A stretch of 64,000 bases of DNA, taken from contig NZ_AP024745.1 of the NCBI RefSeq assembly GCF_019704555.1, positions 1,484,001 through 1,548,000 on the forward strand, written 5' to 3'. The position numbers and the translations under genes are program-made. Shown here in pieces: positions 31,760 through 40,690 of this stretch (the stretch's first letter is position 1; each line of letters starts with the position of its first letter). The notes beneath the pieces were generated by a model that had not been told where the DNA came from, did no database searches, and was given only the letters and a program-made list of their open reading frames with translations. The stretch comes from Actinoplanes sp. L3-i22. GTDB lineage: Bacteria > Actinomycetota > Actinomycetes > Mycobacteriales > Micromonosporaceae.

Positions 31760-33016
31760 GTGCGCTGGACCAAATTCGCCGCAGCCGTGCTTGCCCTGTC
31801 GCCCGCGGTCGTGCCCGCCTCCGCCACAGCCACGTCCGTGACCTGCGAGAACCTGACCGTGGTGGCACACGAGGACGACGACCTGCTGTTCGTCAACCCG
31901 GAGATCAGCGACGACATCCGGGCCGGCCGCTGCGTCACCACGCTCTACGTCACGTCCGGCGACGCCGCCCGGGGCGAGGCCTACTGGCGTGGACGGGAGG
32001 AGGGCGAGATGGCGGCGTACGCGAGGATGGCCGCCCGCCCCGACGGATGGACCGAGGACACGCTGATCGTGAACGGTCACGCCGTCCACCGCGCCACCCT
32101 CGACGGGAGCCCGGTCACGCTGCTCTTCCTGCGTCTGCCGGACCGGGTCGGCGGCTGGCCGGACCAGACCCTGCAGCTGCTCTGGCTCGATCCGGCGGCG
32201 CGGGTGCGGACCCTGGACCGGACTCAGCCGTACAGTCGCTCGTCCTTGATCGGGGTTTTGCTCGCGATTCTGGACACCCGGCGGCCGCGGGTGATCCGGA
32301 CCCTCGACTTCCGGGGGGCGTTCGGCGACGGCGACCACGATGATCATCACTCGGCCGCCTACTTCGCCTGGGCCGCTCAGCAGCGGTATCGCACGCCGCA
32401 CCGGACGATCGGCCACCTCGGGTACCCGGTGAACCGGCAGCCGGCGAACCTGACCGCCACGCAGTACGAGACCAAGCTCGGCTACTTCCTGACCTACGCC
32501 CCGCACGATCCGGTGGTGTGCCAGACCGCGGACTGGTGCACGCGCGGGAACTACGGTCCCTACCTGCGGCGCAACGTCACGGTCGCCCCGCCCGTCGGTC
32601 CCGGGCGCAACGTGGCCGCGCTGGCCCGGGTCACCGGATCGTCGGGCAACGTCGCGACCGTGCAGGTCCCGGCAAAAGCGGTCGACGGCCGGGTCGGCGC
32701 CGACCTGATCGGCGAGTGGGTGACCGCGGGCGAGACCACCGGCGCCTGGCTCGACCTGCACTGGGCGGTGCCGCAGCGGCTCGGGCGGATCCTGCTCTAC
32801 GACCGCCCGAGCCGGGCCGAGCAGGTGACCTCGGCCGTGCTCACGTTCTCCGACGGCAGCACGGTCCCGGTCGGGCCGCTGCCCGACGACGGCGCTCCGC
32901 TGCTGGTCACGTTCGCCCCGCGAGTGGTGACCGGCCTGCGGTTCACCGTCACCGGGGTCTCCGGGACGACCCGGGACACCGGGCTCGCGGAGATCCGGAC
33001 CGTCACCGCGGGGTGA
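31760..33016 (+). CDS. Secreted PIG-L family deacetylase with C-terminal discoidin-like domain
   Basis: 418 residues from a GTG at 31760 with GGGGAG upstream. Signal peptide (RWTKFAAAVLALSPAVVPAS). The PIG-L/LmbE zinc motif is AHEDDDLLFVNPEI, with D-D-H partners in GDHDDHHSAAYFAW. The last 130 residues (NVAALARVTGSSGNVATVQV, AWLDLHWAVPQRLGRILLYD, VVTGLRFTVTGV) look like an F5/8 type C carbohydrate-binding fold. It probably removes N-acetyl groups from an extracellular amino sugar. Confidence 0.88.
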   Translation: MRWTKFAAAVLALSPAVVPASATATSVTCENLTVVAHEDDDLLFVNPEISDDIRAGRCVTTLYVTSGDAARGEAYWRGREEGEMAAYARMAARPDGWTEDTLIVNGHAVHRATLDGSPVTLLFLRLPDRVGGWPDQTLQLLWLDPAARVRTLDRTQPYSRSSLIGVLLAILDTRRPRVIRTLDFRGAFGDGDHDDHHSAAYFAWAAQQRYRTPHRTIGHLGYPVNRQPANLTATQYETKLGYFLTYAPHDPVVCQTADWCTRGNYGPYLRRNVTVAPPVGPGRNVAALARVTGSSGNVATVQVPAKAVDGRVGADLIGEWVTAGETTGAWLDLHWAVPQRLGRILLYDRPSRAEQVTSAVLTFSDGSTVPVGPLPDDGAPLLVTFAPRVVTGLRFTVTGVSGTTRDTGLAEIRTVTAG

Positions 33017-33023
33017 TCACCAC

Positions 33024-33059
33024 GATGCCGGCCGGCGCCCACGATCGCCGGCCGGCATC
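33024..33059. terminator. Bidirectional terminator
   Basis: GATGCCGGCCGGCG (33024-33037) pairs with CGCCGGCCGGCATC (33046-33059) in the 61-bp gap between convergent genes. Confidence 0.85.
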
Positions 33060-33077
33060 CCCCGTTGCCCGACCCCG

Positions 33078-34331
33078 TCAGCGGCAGGTCCACATGAGGG
33101 GGTCGTTGGTCAGCTGGAGTCCGGCCTTGTAGCCGACGATCACGGCGCCGTCCGCACTGATGCCGCGGACGTCGTAGCTGATCTCGCCCGGGTTCTTGCT
33201 GGTCGGGCCGTACGGCGGCAGCTTCACCGCACGTGTGCCGGCGACCAGGACCGGGGAGAACTGGCCCTCGCCGACGATCCAGCCGTCGGCCGAGATCCGG
33301 GCGGCGGTCCCCAGCTCCCTGGGCAGGAACTCGTACTCGCCGGTGGCGATCCGGTAGCGCACCGGCGTGAAGGTGCTCGAATCGGCGGTGTCCAGGACGG
33401 CGCTGCCGGCCACCCAGCCGTTGCTGATCGACTGCCCCACGAACGAGGTCGCCCGGGTGCCGTCCCGCATCTTCGGCACCGGCAGGTAGCGGCCGGTGCC
33501 GTCGGGGAACCACAGGTAGGCGGCCGCGGTCTTGGTGCCGACGCTGACCGAGCCGAGGATCGTGCCGTCCTCGGCGATGTCGCCCGCCGACCCGTTGGTG
33601 GCACTGGCCGGCAACGGGAGCGGCTGCGGCGCCGCGGTGGCCGAGGCCCAGCGGACCGGGATCATGTCGAGGTCGGCCGAGACCGTCCGCCCGCCGACGA
33701 TCACCCCGGCCTCGTTGAGGGCGCCGGCCGACACGTCGCTGCCACGCAACCTGGTGAAGCGACCATCCTGGTAGAAGTACGACGACTCGTGGTCGCCCGC
33801 GCCGTAGGCGGTCACCAGCCCGTGCCCGGCGCTGTTCAGGTCGCCGAAGGTGGCATCGCTGCCGGGCATCGCCACCTGCTTGTCGATCGCGCCGTCCTTC
33901 CAGACGACCAGCTTCGTCGGATGACCGGCGGTCGAGTAGAGCCGCCCGGCCGCCCACCGTCCGCTCGGGTCACCGGCGGTGGCCAGGGCTTTCTTGACCC
34001 CCGCGGTGGGCAGGCGGGTGACCGCGCACGAGGCCGGCCCGACCGGCGCGGCGGCGGCGCTCGGGGTGCGCGCGCTCGCCGTCGGCGTGGGCCGGGGGAG
34101 CGGGTCGTCCGGCCGCATGGCGGCCACCGCGAACGTGCCACCGCCCGCGGCCACGGCCGTCACCGCCAGCGCCGCCACCCCCGAGGACCAGCGGCGCAAT
34201 CTGCGCCGGCGGAGTCCCTCCGCCATGGCCCGGGGAACATCGATCACGGTACGGACGTCCGGATCGCCCCGCAGTGGCTCGAGCAGCCGCACCGCGCCCT
34301 CGTCGTCGATCATCTCGTTCTCGTCTCTCAT
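33078..34331 (-). CDS. Membrane-anchored HAF-repeat-like protein, partner of the ECF sigma factor
   Basis: 417 residues. The cytoplasmic N-terminus of about 45 residues (RLLEPLRGDPDVRTVIDVPR) precedes one membrane helix (SGVAALAVTAVAAGGGTFAV), a Pro/Thr-rich linker, and an extracellular domain with repeated G-x-I/V-V-G blades (NEAGVIVGGR, SNGWVAGSAV, SADGWIVGEG, SADGAVIVGY) typical of HAF-type beta propellers. Its start overlaps the sigma-factor stop, so it is co-translated with it. An anti-sigma role is likely from this position, but I see no zinc-binding ZAS motif. Confidence 0.8.
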   Translation of the reverse strand: MRDENEMIDDEGAVRLLEPLRGDPDVRTVIDVPRAMAEGLRRRRLRRWSSGVAALAVTAVAAGGGTFAVAAMRPDDPLPRPTPTASARTPSAAAAPVGPASCAVTRLPTAGVKKALATAGDPSGRWAAGRLYSTAGHPTKLVVWKDGAIDKQVAMPGSDATFGDLNSAGHGLVTAYGAGDHESSYFYQDGRFTRLRGSDVSAGALNEAGVIVGGRTVSADLDMIPVRWASATAAPQPLPLPASATNGSAGDIAEDGTILGSVSVGTKTAAAYLWFPDGTGRYLPVPKMRDGTRATSFVGQSISNGWVAGSAVLDTADSSTFTPVRYRIATGEYEFLPRELGTAARISADGWIVGEGQFSPVLVAGTRAVKLPPYGPTSKNPGEISYDVRGISADGAVIVGYKAGLQLTNDPLMWTCR

Positions 34332-34846
34332 CCTCGGCTCCGGGCCACGGCGGTGTGCGGGAAGCGGGGGCCGAGCAGCTCACGGAGCCGGTTCAGGCCG
34401 TGCGAGGTCTGACTCTTCACGGTCCCCTCGGAGCAGCGCAGCAGCTCGGCGACGTCCTTGACCGACCGGTCGCACAGGTAGCGCAGCACCAGCACGGCCT
34501 GCTGCCGGGGCGGCAGCTGCGCCAGCGCGGCCCGGATCACGGCCCGGTCCTCGGGCGCCCCCTCGTCGGGCGGCGGGGGCTCCGGCGTCCAGCTCAGCAG
34601 ACGCACCTTCCACCAGCCGCGCCGGCGGTCGTCGAGGAACGCGCGGACCAGCATGGTGTGCGTGTACGCGTCCACGTTGTCCACCCGGCGGATCCGCGGC
34701 CACCGGGCGTACAGCTTCGTCAGCGTCTCCTGCACCAGGTCGTCCGCCTGATGCCGGTCGCCGCTGAGCAGGTACGCCGTACGCCGTAACTCCTGGACAC
34801 GCCCGTGCACGTAGCCCAGGTACTCGCTGTCCGAACCGTCCGACAT
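34328..34846 (-). CDS. ECF RNA polymerase sigma factor, SigE-like (SigE70) family
   Basis: 172 residues from the ATG at 34846 (GGAGCGGGG upstream). Region 2: YLGYVHGRVQELRRTAYLLS, DRHQADDLVQETLTKLYARW. Region 4: QLPPRQQAVLVLRYLCDRSV, VAELLRCSEGTVKSQTSHGL. This is the actinobacterial small SigE70-type group, which lacks further domains. It should direct a small regulon controlled by the membrane protein translated from the same mRNA. Confidence 0.92.
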   Translation of the reverse strand: MSDGSDSEYLGYVHGRVQELRRTAYLLSGDRHQADDLVQETLTKLYARWPRIRRVDNVDAYTHTMLVRAFLDDRRRGWWKVRLLSWTPEPPPPDEGAPEDRAVIRAALAQLPPRQQAVLVLRYLCDRSVKDVAELLRCSEGTVKSQTSHGLNRLRELLGPRFPHTAVARSRG

Positions 34847-35004
34847 GGTCCCCGCTCCCGATGTCACCGCTACTTCCGCATATCCGACGCGATCGATCCC
34901 GGATCGGTTGTATGCGATTTCTGCCGTCCTGGACGCCAGCAGGATTTGGCTCGCAGGCGAGGGCTATTGCGCGTGACATCTTCCGGACGAAAACGGATCA
35001 ATAT

Positions 35005-36348
35005 CTACTTTATCGGGTAAATGTTGCTGTGGTACCTCAGGGCCGCCCGATCGATCGCATGGCCCTCGGCTTCCCGGAGCGCTCCGCGGTGGGGGTGGTC
35101 TGATTGGATTGTCAGGTCGTCATCGATGGAGATGGCGCCGTTGTCGAAAAGCACGTGGCAATTAGGGCAGAGACACAGCATGTTGGCGGGCGTGTCGGCG
35201 CCCCGATGCGGCTCGCCGAGCGGTCGAATGTGCGCGCCTTCGGCGTATCCGCGGCCCTGCACAACCAGGCGGGTATCGCACACCTGGCAGGTGTGGTTAT
35301 GCAAAACCTTGGTTGCACTGGCAACTCCGACACTACGAATGACTCGCTCAGATACTGTCGTCCGGCGGCCTGGGCTAATTGTGCCTTCCGGAAGAACTGG
35401 AGGCTGGACATCGACGCCATCCGTAACGGCGACGGTTGGCTGGAGGCGAACGAGTCGGTACCGGCAGAGCCTGAATCCGTCCCGTCCGATTTCACTCCAG
35501 AATTTCTCCACTAGGTAGAGGCCGTCGTAGCGAAGACCGGATGTTGGAGCATGCGGACTGTCGTGGGCGCCGCGGATGACACGCACCGGAGCATGGTCGA
35601 GGTGGCTAGTAATCAGCGCGGCGTTGCCAGATGTCGTCGGGCTCTGGTCTGCTATCTGCCGTTTGGAATCCGCGTCCCGGCCGCCGTGGCCGGTGTAGAT
35701 GATCCAGTCTCCGAAGTCTTTGTCTTCGTAACCGCCTGAGACGACGATGGATTCAGCGCCGCTAGCGCCAGTGCCGACAATGCCAGCCTGAAGCGCACGA
35801 TGTACTCGTTGTTTGTGTAGGTCGGCGCGGTTAGTGAAGAGGGAGCCAACGTTGACACCTGGAACCTCGCCGAATCCCCGGAAAAGCGGCATTTCGACAC
35901 TAAAATAGTCCAGTAGGGACCGTGCTGAGGTCTCGTCAAGTTTGTCGACGGCCGCGTGTGCGAACTCCTCGAATGCTGCTGTCTCACCCAGCGCACTGAA
36001 AGCCTCGGGGGACAGGCCGACGAGTGGATTTGTCGCGTTGAGCCATCGAGCTGCGTGCGCGCTCCGCGCGGATGAGGCGGATGCCGCCTGCTCAATCGCC
36101 CACAATCGGGAATTCCGAAGGGTAAAAACGGGGAGTGCTGCCACGTCGGGGTGAGCGCTGCCGTCAAGCTCCGAGATGGCTGCGCTCAGAGCGGATCGGA
36201 CATCCGACCACTTCGCTTGTCGCGATTGGCCGCTGACGGCTCGCTGAGCACCCCAGATGAGGACGAAGGGTTGGTGCACTGCGGGGCGACCATGTGACTG
36301 GCCGGGTCGGATTTTACGCAGCTCCGCCTTAATCTCCTCAAGATTCAC
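35005..36348 (-). CDS. Modification-dependent restriction endonuclease: SRA plus HNH, possible sulfur-binding domain
   Basis: 447 residues. Residues about 15-150 (HQPFVLIWGAQRAVSGQSRQ, PVFTLRNSRLWAIEQ) resemble the phosphorothioate-DNA-binding domain of ScoMcrA-type enzymes; this is tentative. Residues about 155-310 are an SRA-YDG domain: PGVNVGSLFTNRADLHKQRV, GIVGTGASGAESIVVSGGYE, GDWIIYTGHGG, GLRYDGLYLVEKFW. The C-terminus is an HNH nuclease with CQVCDTRLVVQGRGYAEGAH, CLCPNCHVLFDNGAI. It probably cuts DNA carrying methylated and perhaps phosphorothioated bases. It stands alone with no partner methylase, and its base composition is visibly more AT-rich than its neighbours, suggesting acquisition. 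Confidence 0.85.
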   Translation of the reverse strand: MNLEEIKAELRKIRPGQSHGRPAVHQPFVLIWGAQRAVSGQSRQAKWSDVRSALSAAISELDGSAHPDVAALPVFTLRNSRLWAIEQAASASSARSAHAARWLNATNPLVGLSPEAFSALGETAAFEEFAHAAVDKLDETSARSLLDYFSVEMPLFRGFGEVPGVNVGSLFTNRADLHKQRVHRALQAGIVGTGASGAESIVVSGGYEDKDFGDWIIYTGHGGRDADSKRQIADQSPTTSGNAALITSHLDHAPVRVIRGAHDSPHAPTSGLRYDGLYLVEKFWSEIGRDGFRLCRYRLVRLQPTVAVTDGVDVQPPVLPEGTISPGRRTTVSERVIRSVGVASATKVLHNHTCQVCDTRLVVQGRGYAEGAHIRPLGEPHRGADTPANMLCLCPNCHVLFDNGAISIDDDLTIQSDHPHRGALREAEGHAIDRAALRYHSNIYPIK

Positions 36349-36535
36349 CGGGGCCCCTGTTCGATGCTGGCGAGACTAGGCAAGTGCCTAGCTGGTCTGC
36401 CATGTTGCCTCAGGGGTGTGACATTTTTGGCTTGGGGCAGAGTGCCAGGGTTGAGCCTGTGGGTGTGTAGTGCGTGACGACCGAAGGCTGATGGCATATC
36501 GTGCCGAAGTTGTTGCTGTCGGTTAAATCGGGGGA

Positions 36536-37411
36536 ATGATGCTGCGCCGCTGGCACCTCGCTGTCCTGGCCCTGCTCGCGGTGACGGCGCTGGCCTGTGA
36601 GGGCGGCGCCGGCGCGGCCGACCCGGAGCCGACCCGGAACAGGACCACGGCGCCGACCGCCGGCGCGACGGGCTATCCGGCGTCGATGGCCGCGCTCGGG
36701 GACTCGATCACCGCCGGGGTCGGCAGCTGCCTGGCCTACCTGGCGTGCAGCCGGAACTCCTGGGCGGCCGGGGACGGCGGCGACGTGGACAGCCACTACC
36801 GGCGGATCCTGGCGATGAACTCCAAGATCAAGGGTCATGTGCACAACTTCGCCGAGCCGGGGGCCGAGGCGGACGCGCTGGCCGGGCAGGCGGCGCGGGC
36901 GGTCGACGCGAAGGTGTCCTACGTGACCGTCCTGATCGGCGCGAACGACGCGTGTGCCGGGTCGGCCGGCGGGATGACCTCGGTGGCGAAGTTCCGCGAC
37001 GAGGTGGACCGGGGGCTGGCCCGGCTGAAGAAGGGCCTGCCCAAGGCGCGGATCCTGGTGGTCAGCGTGCCGGACCTGTACCGGCTGTGGCAGGTCGGCC
37101 GGGACGACGACGAGGTGGTCCGGGTGTGGAACTCGCGTGGCATCTGCCCGTCGATGCTGGCCGACCCGAGGTCGACCGCGGACAGCGCCGAGCGGCGGCG
37201 GCGCGCGGTGCGGGACCGGATCGACGCGTACGACGGGGAGCTGCGGGCGGCGTGCGAGGCGTACGGAAGTAGATGTCGCTGGGACGACGGCGCGGTGCAC
37301 GACGTCCGGTTCAGCATCGGCCTGCTGAATACGTTCGACTTCTTCCACCCGAACCTGAAGGGTCAGAACGAGCTGGCCGACGTCACCTTCCCCGGCACAT
37401 TCGACTGGTAG
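36536..37411 (+). CDS. SGNH/GDSL-family hydrolase lipoprotein
   Basis: 291 residues. A lipoprotein signal ends at LALLAVTALACEGG (lipobox Cys about 22). SGNH blocks: ALGDSITAGVG (block I, Ser), a Gly-containing block near HNFAEPGAEA, VLIGANDACAG (block III, Asn) and FDFFHPNLKGQNELA (block V, Asp-x-x-His). It is an extracellular membrane-anchored esterase or lipase of unknown substrate. The 187 bp upstream have no gene. Confidence 0.9.
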   Translation: MMLRRWHLAVLALLAVTALACEGGAGAADPEPTRNRTTAPTAGATGYPASMAALGDSITAGVGSCLAYLACSRNSWAAGDGGDVDSHYRRILAMNSKIKGHVHNFAEPGAEADALAGQAARAVDAKVSYVTVLIGANDACAGSAGGMTSVAKFRDEVDRGLARLKKGLPKARILVVSVPDLYRLWQVGRDDDEVVRVWNSRGICPSMLADPRSTADSAERRRRAVRDRIDAYDGELRAACEAYGSRCRWDDGAVHDVRFSIGLLNTFDFFHPNLKGQNELADVTFPGTFDW

Positions 37412-37440
37412 CCCGGGTGCCGTCCACTTAGGTTGGAGGG

Positions 37441-38085
37441 ATGAGGTTCCTGCCCGGGAAGACGCGGCAGCCGTCGGCGGCGCCGCTGCACGCGGCCGGC
37501 GAGCTCGAACTCACGCCGGCGATGGACCGCGACCACTGGTGGAGCCGGATCACCGAGCAGACCCGGCGGCGGATCGCCGCCGAGGCCGGGGCGACGGTCC
37601 GGTGGTGGGCCACCGACGACTACGACAATCCCCGCCGGCCGCGCGGGACGGTGCTCGGCGCGGACGCCCTGGTCGTGATGGACGGGGCGGAGCGGCTGAC
37701 CGTCTACCGCTACGTGCGCCGGTCGCTCACCGAGGCCCGGGTGCGGCAGCGCCCGTCGAAGGCCGCACCGGGCGACGTCGTCGCGAACCCGGCGGCGCCC
37801 GTCGACCTCGACCTCGGGCTCGGCGAGAGCATTCGCGGCTTCCTGGGCAACCTGCCCGCCGAGGCGCAGCAGCGGATGCAACAACCGTTCCTGGACGGCG
37901 ACCGGATCGTGCACCACGAGTACTTCTACTACGGCAACGAGGAGGAGATGGACGTGTGGTGCTACCTGGCCGGCACCGCGAACATCACCTTCCTGGCCGG
38001 CCACCGCAAGGCCCGGCGCGGCGCCCCGCCACACGCCGTCACCTGGGACCTGACCTGCTACCACGCCCCGCTGGCGCAAGGCTGA
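37441..38085 (+). CDS. Hypothetical protein
   Basis: 214 residues from the ATG at 37441 (TTGGAGGG upstream). It is soluble, with SRITEQTRRRIAAEAGATVR and a conserved-looking centre VYRYVRRSLTEARVRQRPSK, ending in HHEYFYYGNEEEMDVWCYLA. No signal or recognised domain. It lies 29 bp after the SGNH gene and may be co-transcribed. Confidence 0.7.
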   Translation: MRFLPGKTRQPSAAPLHAAGELELTPAMDRDHWWSRITEQTRRRIAAEAGATVRWWATDDYDNPRRPRGTVLGADALVVMDGAERLTVYRYVRRSLTEARVRQRPSKAAPGDVVANPAAPVDLDLGLGESIRGFLGNLPAEAQQRMQQPFLDGDRIVHHEYFYYGNEEEMDVWCYLAGTANITFLAGHRKARRGAPPHAVTWDLTCYHAPLAQG

Positions 38086-38160
38086 AACTGGTAAGGGCAA
38101 GAGCCGGATCGAGGAGGGCGACCAGCGTCCGGGGTCGCTGCCGAACGATCGGAGGTCGCC

Positions 38161-38472
38161 GTGCCGCCGGATCCCGGGACACCGCGTCAGAGCGACCTGC
38201 CACCGTACGTCTATGTTCCGTGTTCCCAGGTGGGAGTGGGCGACACGGGGCTCACCGTGGACCTGCGCCGCACTCGGGCGGGGCAGCTCGCGCTGCTCGT
38301 CTATTCGGCGCTGGACCGGCTGGTCGACTGCTGCGGCGCGGCGCAGCCGTGGACGGTCGTGCCCGCCACTCAATTGGAGCGAATTCGGGAGACGACCGGC
38401 GTTGAACTGATCCTGATGGACGTGAGTATTCCCGAGCATCTACGGCGCGATGCGGAGGGACAGGCACCGTGA
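38161..38472 (+). CDS. SAV_915-family protein
   Basis: 103 residues from a GTG at 38161 with GGAGG upstream. The pattern YVPCSQVGVGDTGLTVDLRR, QLALLVYSALDRLVDCCGAA, QPWTVV, and ELILMDVSIPEHLRRDAE is that of the SAV_915 family of actinobacterial proteins, whose function is unknown and which often precedes WXG-type genes. The stop overlaps the next start (GTGA), so the four genes to 40656 are probably one operon. Confidence 0.85.
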   Translation: MPPDPGTPRQSDLPPYVYVPCSQVGVGDTGLTVDLRRTRAGQLALLVYSALDRLVDCCGAAQPWTVVPATQLERIRETTGVELILMDVSIPEHLRRDAEGQAP

Positions 38473-38753
38473 GCGATCTGTTGTTGAACGTCGACGTGGC
38501 CGTGCTCGACGCCATCGCCGATCGGCTCATCCGGGTCGGCGACAGCGTGGACACGGCCGGATCGTCCGCCCCGTCACCCCCGGACGCCGGCCCGGGCACT
38601 CCGGTCGTGTCCGATGTGCTCGCTCGGCTCTGTGCGGGCGCGGCAAGTCTGGCCGAGAGCCTGCGCGGGACCGGATCACGAGTGGCCGAGGCGAGCCGGG
38701 TGTACGCCCAGGAAGACGCGGACGCGGGGCAGAGTCTGCACGAGGCGTACTGA
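38469..38753 (+). CDS. WXG100/EspC-like small helical protein
   Basis: 94 residues, start GTG overlapping the previous stop. The helices DVAVLDAIADRLIRVGDSVD and LAESLRGTGSRVAEASRVYA are separated by a Pro-rich turn. Size, helical-hairpin layout and neighbours fit a type VII-secreted partner or chaperone. It overlaps the next gene by one base (TGATG). Confidence 0.75.
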   Translation: MSDLLLNVDVAVLDAIADRLIRVGDSVDTAGSSAPSPPDAGPGTPVVSDVLARLCAGAASLAESLRGTGSRVAEASRVYAQEDADAGQSLHEAY

Positions 38754-39874
38754 TGCCCATCGACACCCGCCTGGACGGCCGGCCGGAGGAGGTGCGCGCC
38801 ACCGCCCGCTGGCTCCGGGATGGGCTGGGATTCGAGGTCGCCGCGTGCGCCTCGGCGACGGCGGAGGTGCGAGCCGACGCCCAGCGCGGCTGGCACGGCG
38901 CGGCCGGCAGCGCGTTCCGGCGTCGCGCGGCGGAGACCGCGGCGACCGCGGGCAGCCTGCACTCCGAGATCGGAGCCACCAGCCGCCGTTTGACCGAATA
39001 CGCCAATCACCTGGCCGCCGCGCAGCAACACATGGCCGGTGCCCGGGAGATCGCACTGGCCGGTGGCCTGATCGTCGACGGCTTCACCATCCACGATCCG
39101 CTCCCGGCACCCGTCGTGCCCGAAATTCCGGACCCGGATACCGCTGCCTTTCATCGGCGGCAGGCGGACGCCTACGTCCTTGCCGAGAGCGAGGCGCGCA
39201 AGGCCGACGAGGCTTGGCGGTTCGGTGCGGACATCCTCAAGAACATGGCCGACGACGTACGTCAGAAATGGCCCCTGGCCGTCGGGGACGTCACCAATGG
39301 CATCGGTGGCGGATTCCTCGCCACCCACATCGAGATCCTCCAGAAGCACAGCGCCGAGGCCCTGGAGCAGGCCGGCAAGCTCGAGGGCCACTACCTGAAG
39401 TCGCAGGGCGGGTCGGCGCATTCCAGGTCGCTCATCAGGTCGATATCCGACGAGATCATGGACAGCCACGTGGCTCAGCGGCAGGCCGCCACGCTCGGCG
39501 AACGCTTCGCCGGCAAGATCCCGGTCATCGGGGCGGCGATCACCGTGGCCGGCGTCGGCTACGACATCCACCAGGGGAAGCCCGCGGTGAAGGCGATCGC
39601 GTCCGGCGGTGGCGGCATGCTCGCCTCGATCGCCGGCGGTGCCGCGACCGGCGCCGCACTCGGTGCGATGGGCGCCAACCCGGTGACCGTCGTGGTCGGT
39701 GCGGCGATCGGCGGCGCGGTCGCCGGCCTGGCCGCCGGCGGCGTCATCGACGCCGGGTACGACCGGTTGCCGGAGGGCGTGCAGGACGCCTTCAACCAGG
39801 GGCAGGCCGCGGTGGGCAAGGCGATCGGCGAGGTGGGCGACGATGCCGAGCGGCTCTGGCAGAAGATCTTCTAG
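38753..39874 (+). CDS. WXG-like effector candidate with a glycine-zipper C-terminus
   Basis: 373 residues from the ATG at 38753. The N-terminal 100 residues are WXG100-like (EVRATARWLRDGLGFEVAAC, GWHGAAGSAFRRRAAETAAT; the W-x-G is in GWHGAAG). A helical middle follows. Residues about 285-345 are a long glycine/alanine-rich hydrophobic stretch (GMLASIAGGAATGAALGAMG, VGAAIGGAVAGLAAGG), a glycine zipper of the kind seen in membrane-permeabilising toxins. It ends in a short helical tail. Export by a type VII system encoded elsewhere is inferred. Confidence 0.75.
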   Translation: MPIDTRLDGRPEEVRATARWLRDGLGFEVAACASATAEVRADAQRGWHGAAGSAFRRRAAETAATAGSLHSEIGATSRRLTEYANHLAAAQQHMAGAREIALAGGLIVDGFTIHDPLPAPVVPEIPDPDTAAFHRRQADAYVLAESEARKADEAWRFGADILKNMADDVRQKWPLAVGDVTNGIGGGFLATHIEILQKHSAEALEQAGKLEGHYLKSQGGSAHSRSLIRSISDEIMDSHVAQRQAATLGERFAGKIPVIGAAITVAGVGYDIHQGKPAVKAIASGGGGMLASIAGGAATGAALGAMGANPVTVVVGAAIGGAVAGLAAGGVIDAGYDRLPEGVQDAFNQGQAAVGKAIGEVGDDAERLWQKIF

Positions 39875-39885
39875 GAGAGGGCGCC

Positions 39886-40656
39886 ATGTCGGACGAGACG
39901 TCACCGTGGGCCGGGGTGGGGCCGGGCGGTCTGATCACCACCTCGTTCATGGCACTGGCCCTGCTGGCTGCCGGCAGCGCCGCCGGCGCGATCCTGTCCG
40001 CCGTCAACGGCGCTCCCGCCGGCGTGCTCGGCTTCGGCGCGGCCGCTCTCCTGCTGGCGCATCTGGTCGGGGTCGGCGTGATCACGTGGTGGCGTCCCCG
40101 CCGATCGGCCGGCCCCACCGGACCCGACCCCGTGACATTCCGTTACTCACGGTGGTCCTACTACTGGCCGGCGGCCACCCTGCTCCTCATCACCGGTGCC
40201 CTGGTGCTCTTCGGCTGGGGCTCCCTCGCGGCAGGAGATTCCATCGGCATCGCGCTCGCGGTCATCTCACTCACCGCGGTGGTCCTGCTGGGCTGGTCGA
40301 CGGTACGGATGTTGTCCGGCGCCCCGGGCCGGCTGTGTCTCACCCCGAGTGGCCTGGTCCACCACGGCCCCGGCTTCACCCACCGCCTCCCGTGGGACTC
40401 GGTCGCCGAGATCCGGCCCGCCGCGATCGGTGGCTCCCCAATGATCCTGGTCGCGCCGTACTCGTCGGCCCCGGTCGAGATCACCGGCCGCCGGAGCCCG
40501 GCGCTGCCGGACATGGCCATCCGCGGAATGTGGCTGGCCAGCGATCCCGTGCTGGTGTACCGAACTCTCCGGCACTACCAGGCGAATCCGGCGCACCGCG
40601 CGGAACTGTCCTCCGGCGCCGCCCTGAACCGAATCCACCAGCGCCGTCTCGGGTGA
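39886..40656 (+). CDS. Four-helix membrane protein with PH-like tail, possible immunity protein
   Basis: 256 residues from the ATG at 39886 with GGAGAGGG upstream. Four membrane segments (SFMALALLAAGSAAGAILSA, VLGFGAAALLLAHLVGVGVI, YYWPAATLLLITGALVLFGW, SIGIALAVISLTAVVLLGW). The C-terminal soluble part of about 100 residues has RLCLTPSGLVHHGPGFTHRL, PWDSVAEIRP, the pattern of bacterial PH-like domains. It follows a glycine-zipper effector by 11 bases, so membrane immunity is a reasonable guess. Confidence 0.72.
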   Translation: MSDETSPWAGVGPGGLITTSFMALALLAAGSAAGAILSAVNGAPAGVLGFGAAALLLAHLVGVGVITWWRPRRSAGPTGPDPVTFRYSRWSYYWPAATLLLITGALVLFGWGSLAAGDSIGIALAVISLTAVVLLGWSTVRMLSGAPGRLCLTPSGLVHHGPGFTHRLPWDSVAEIRPAAIGGSPMILVAPYSSAPVEITGRRSPALPDMAIRGMWLASDPVLVYRTLRHYQANPAHRAELSSGAALNRIHQRRLG

Positions 40657-40690
40657 GCCCGGTGACGGTGCCGTCGTCCTCGGCTGTTCG

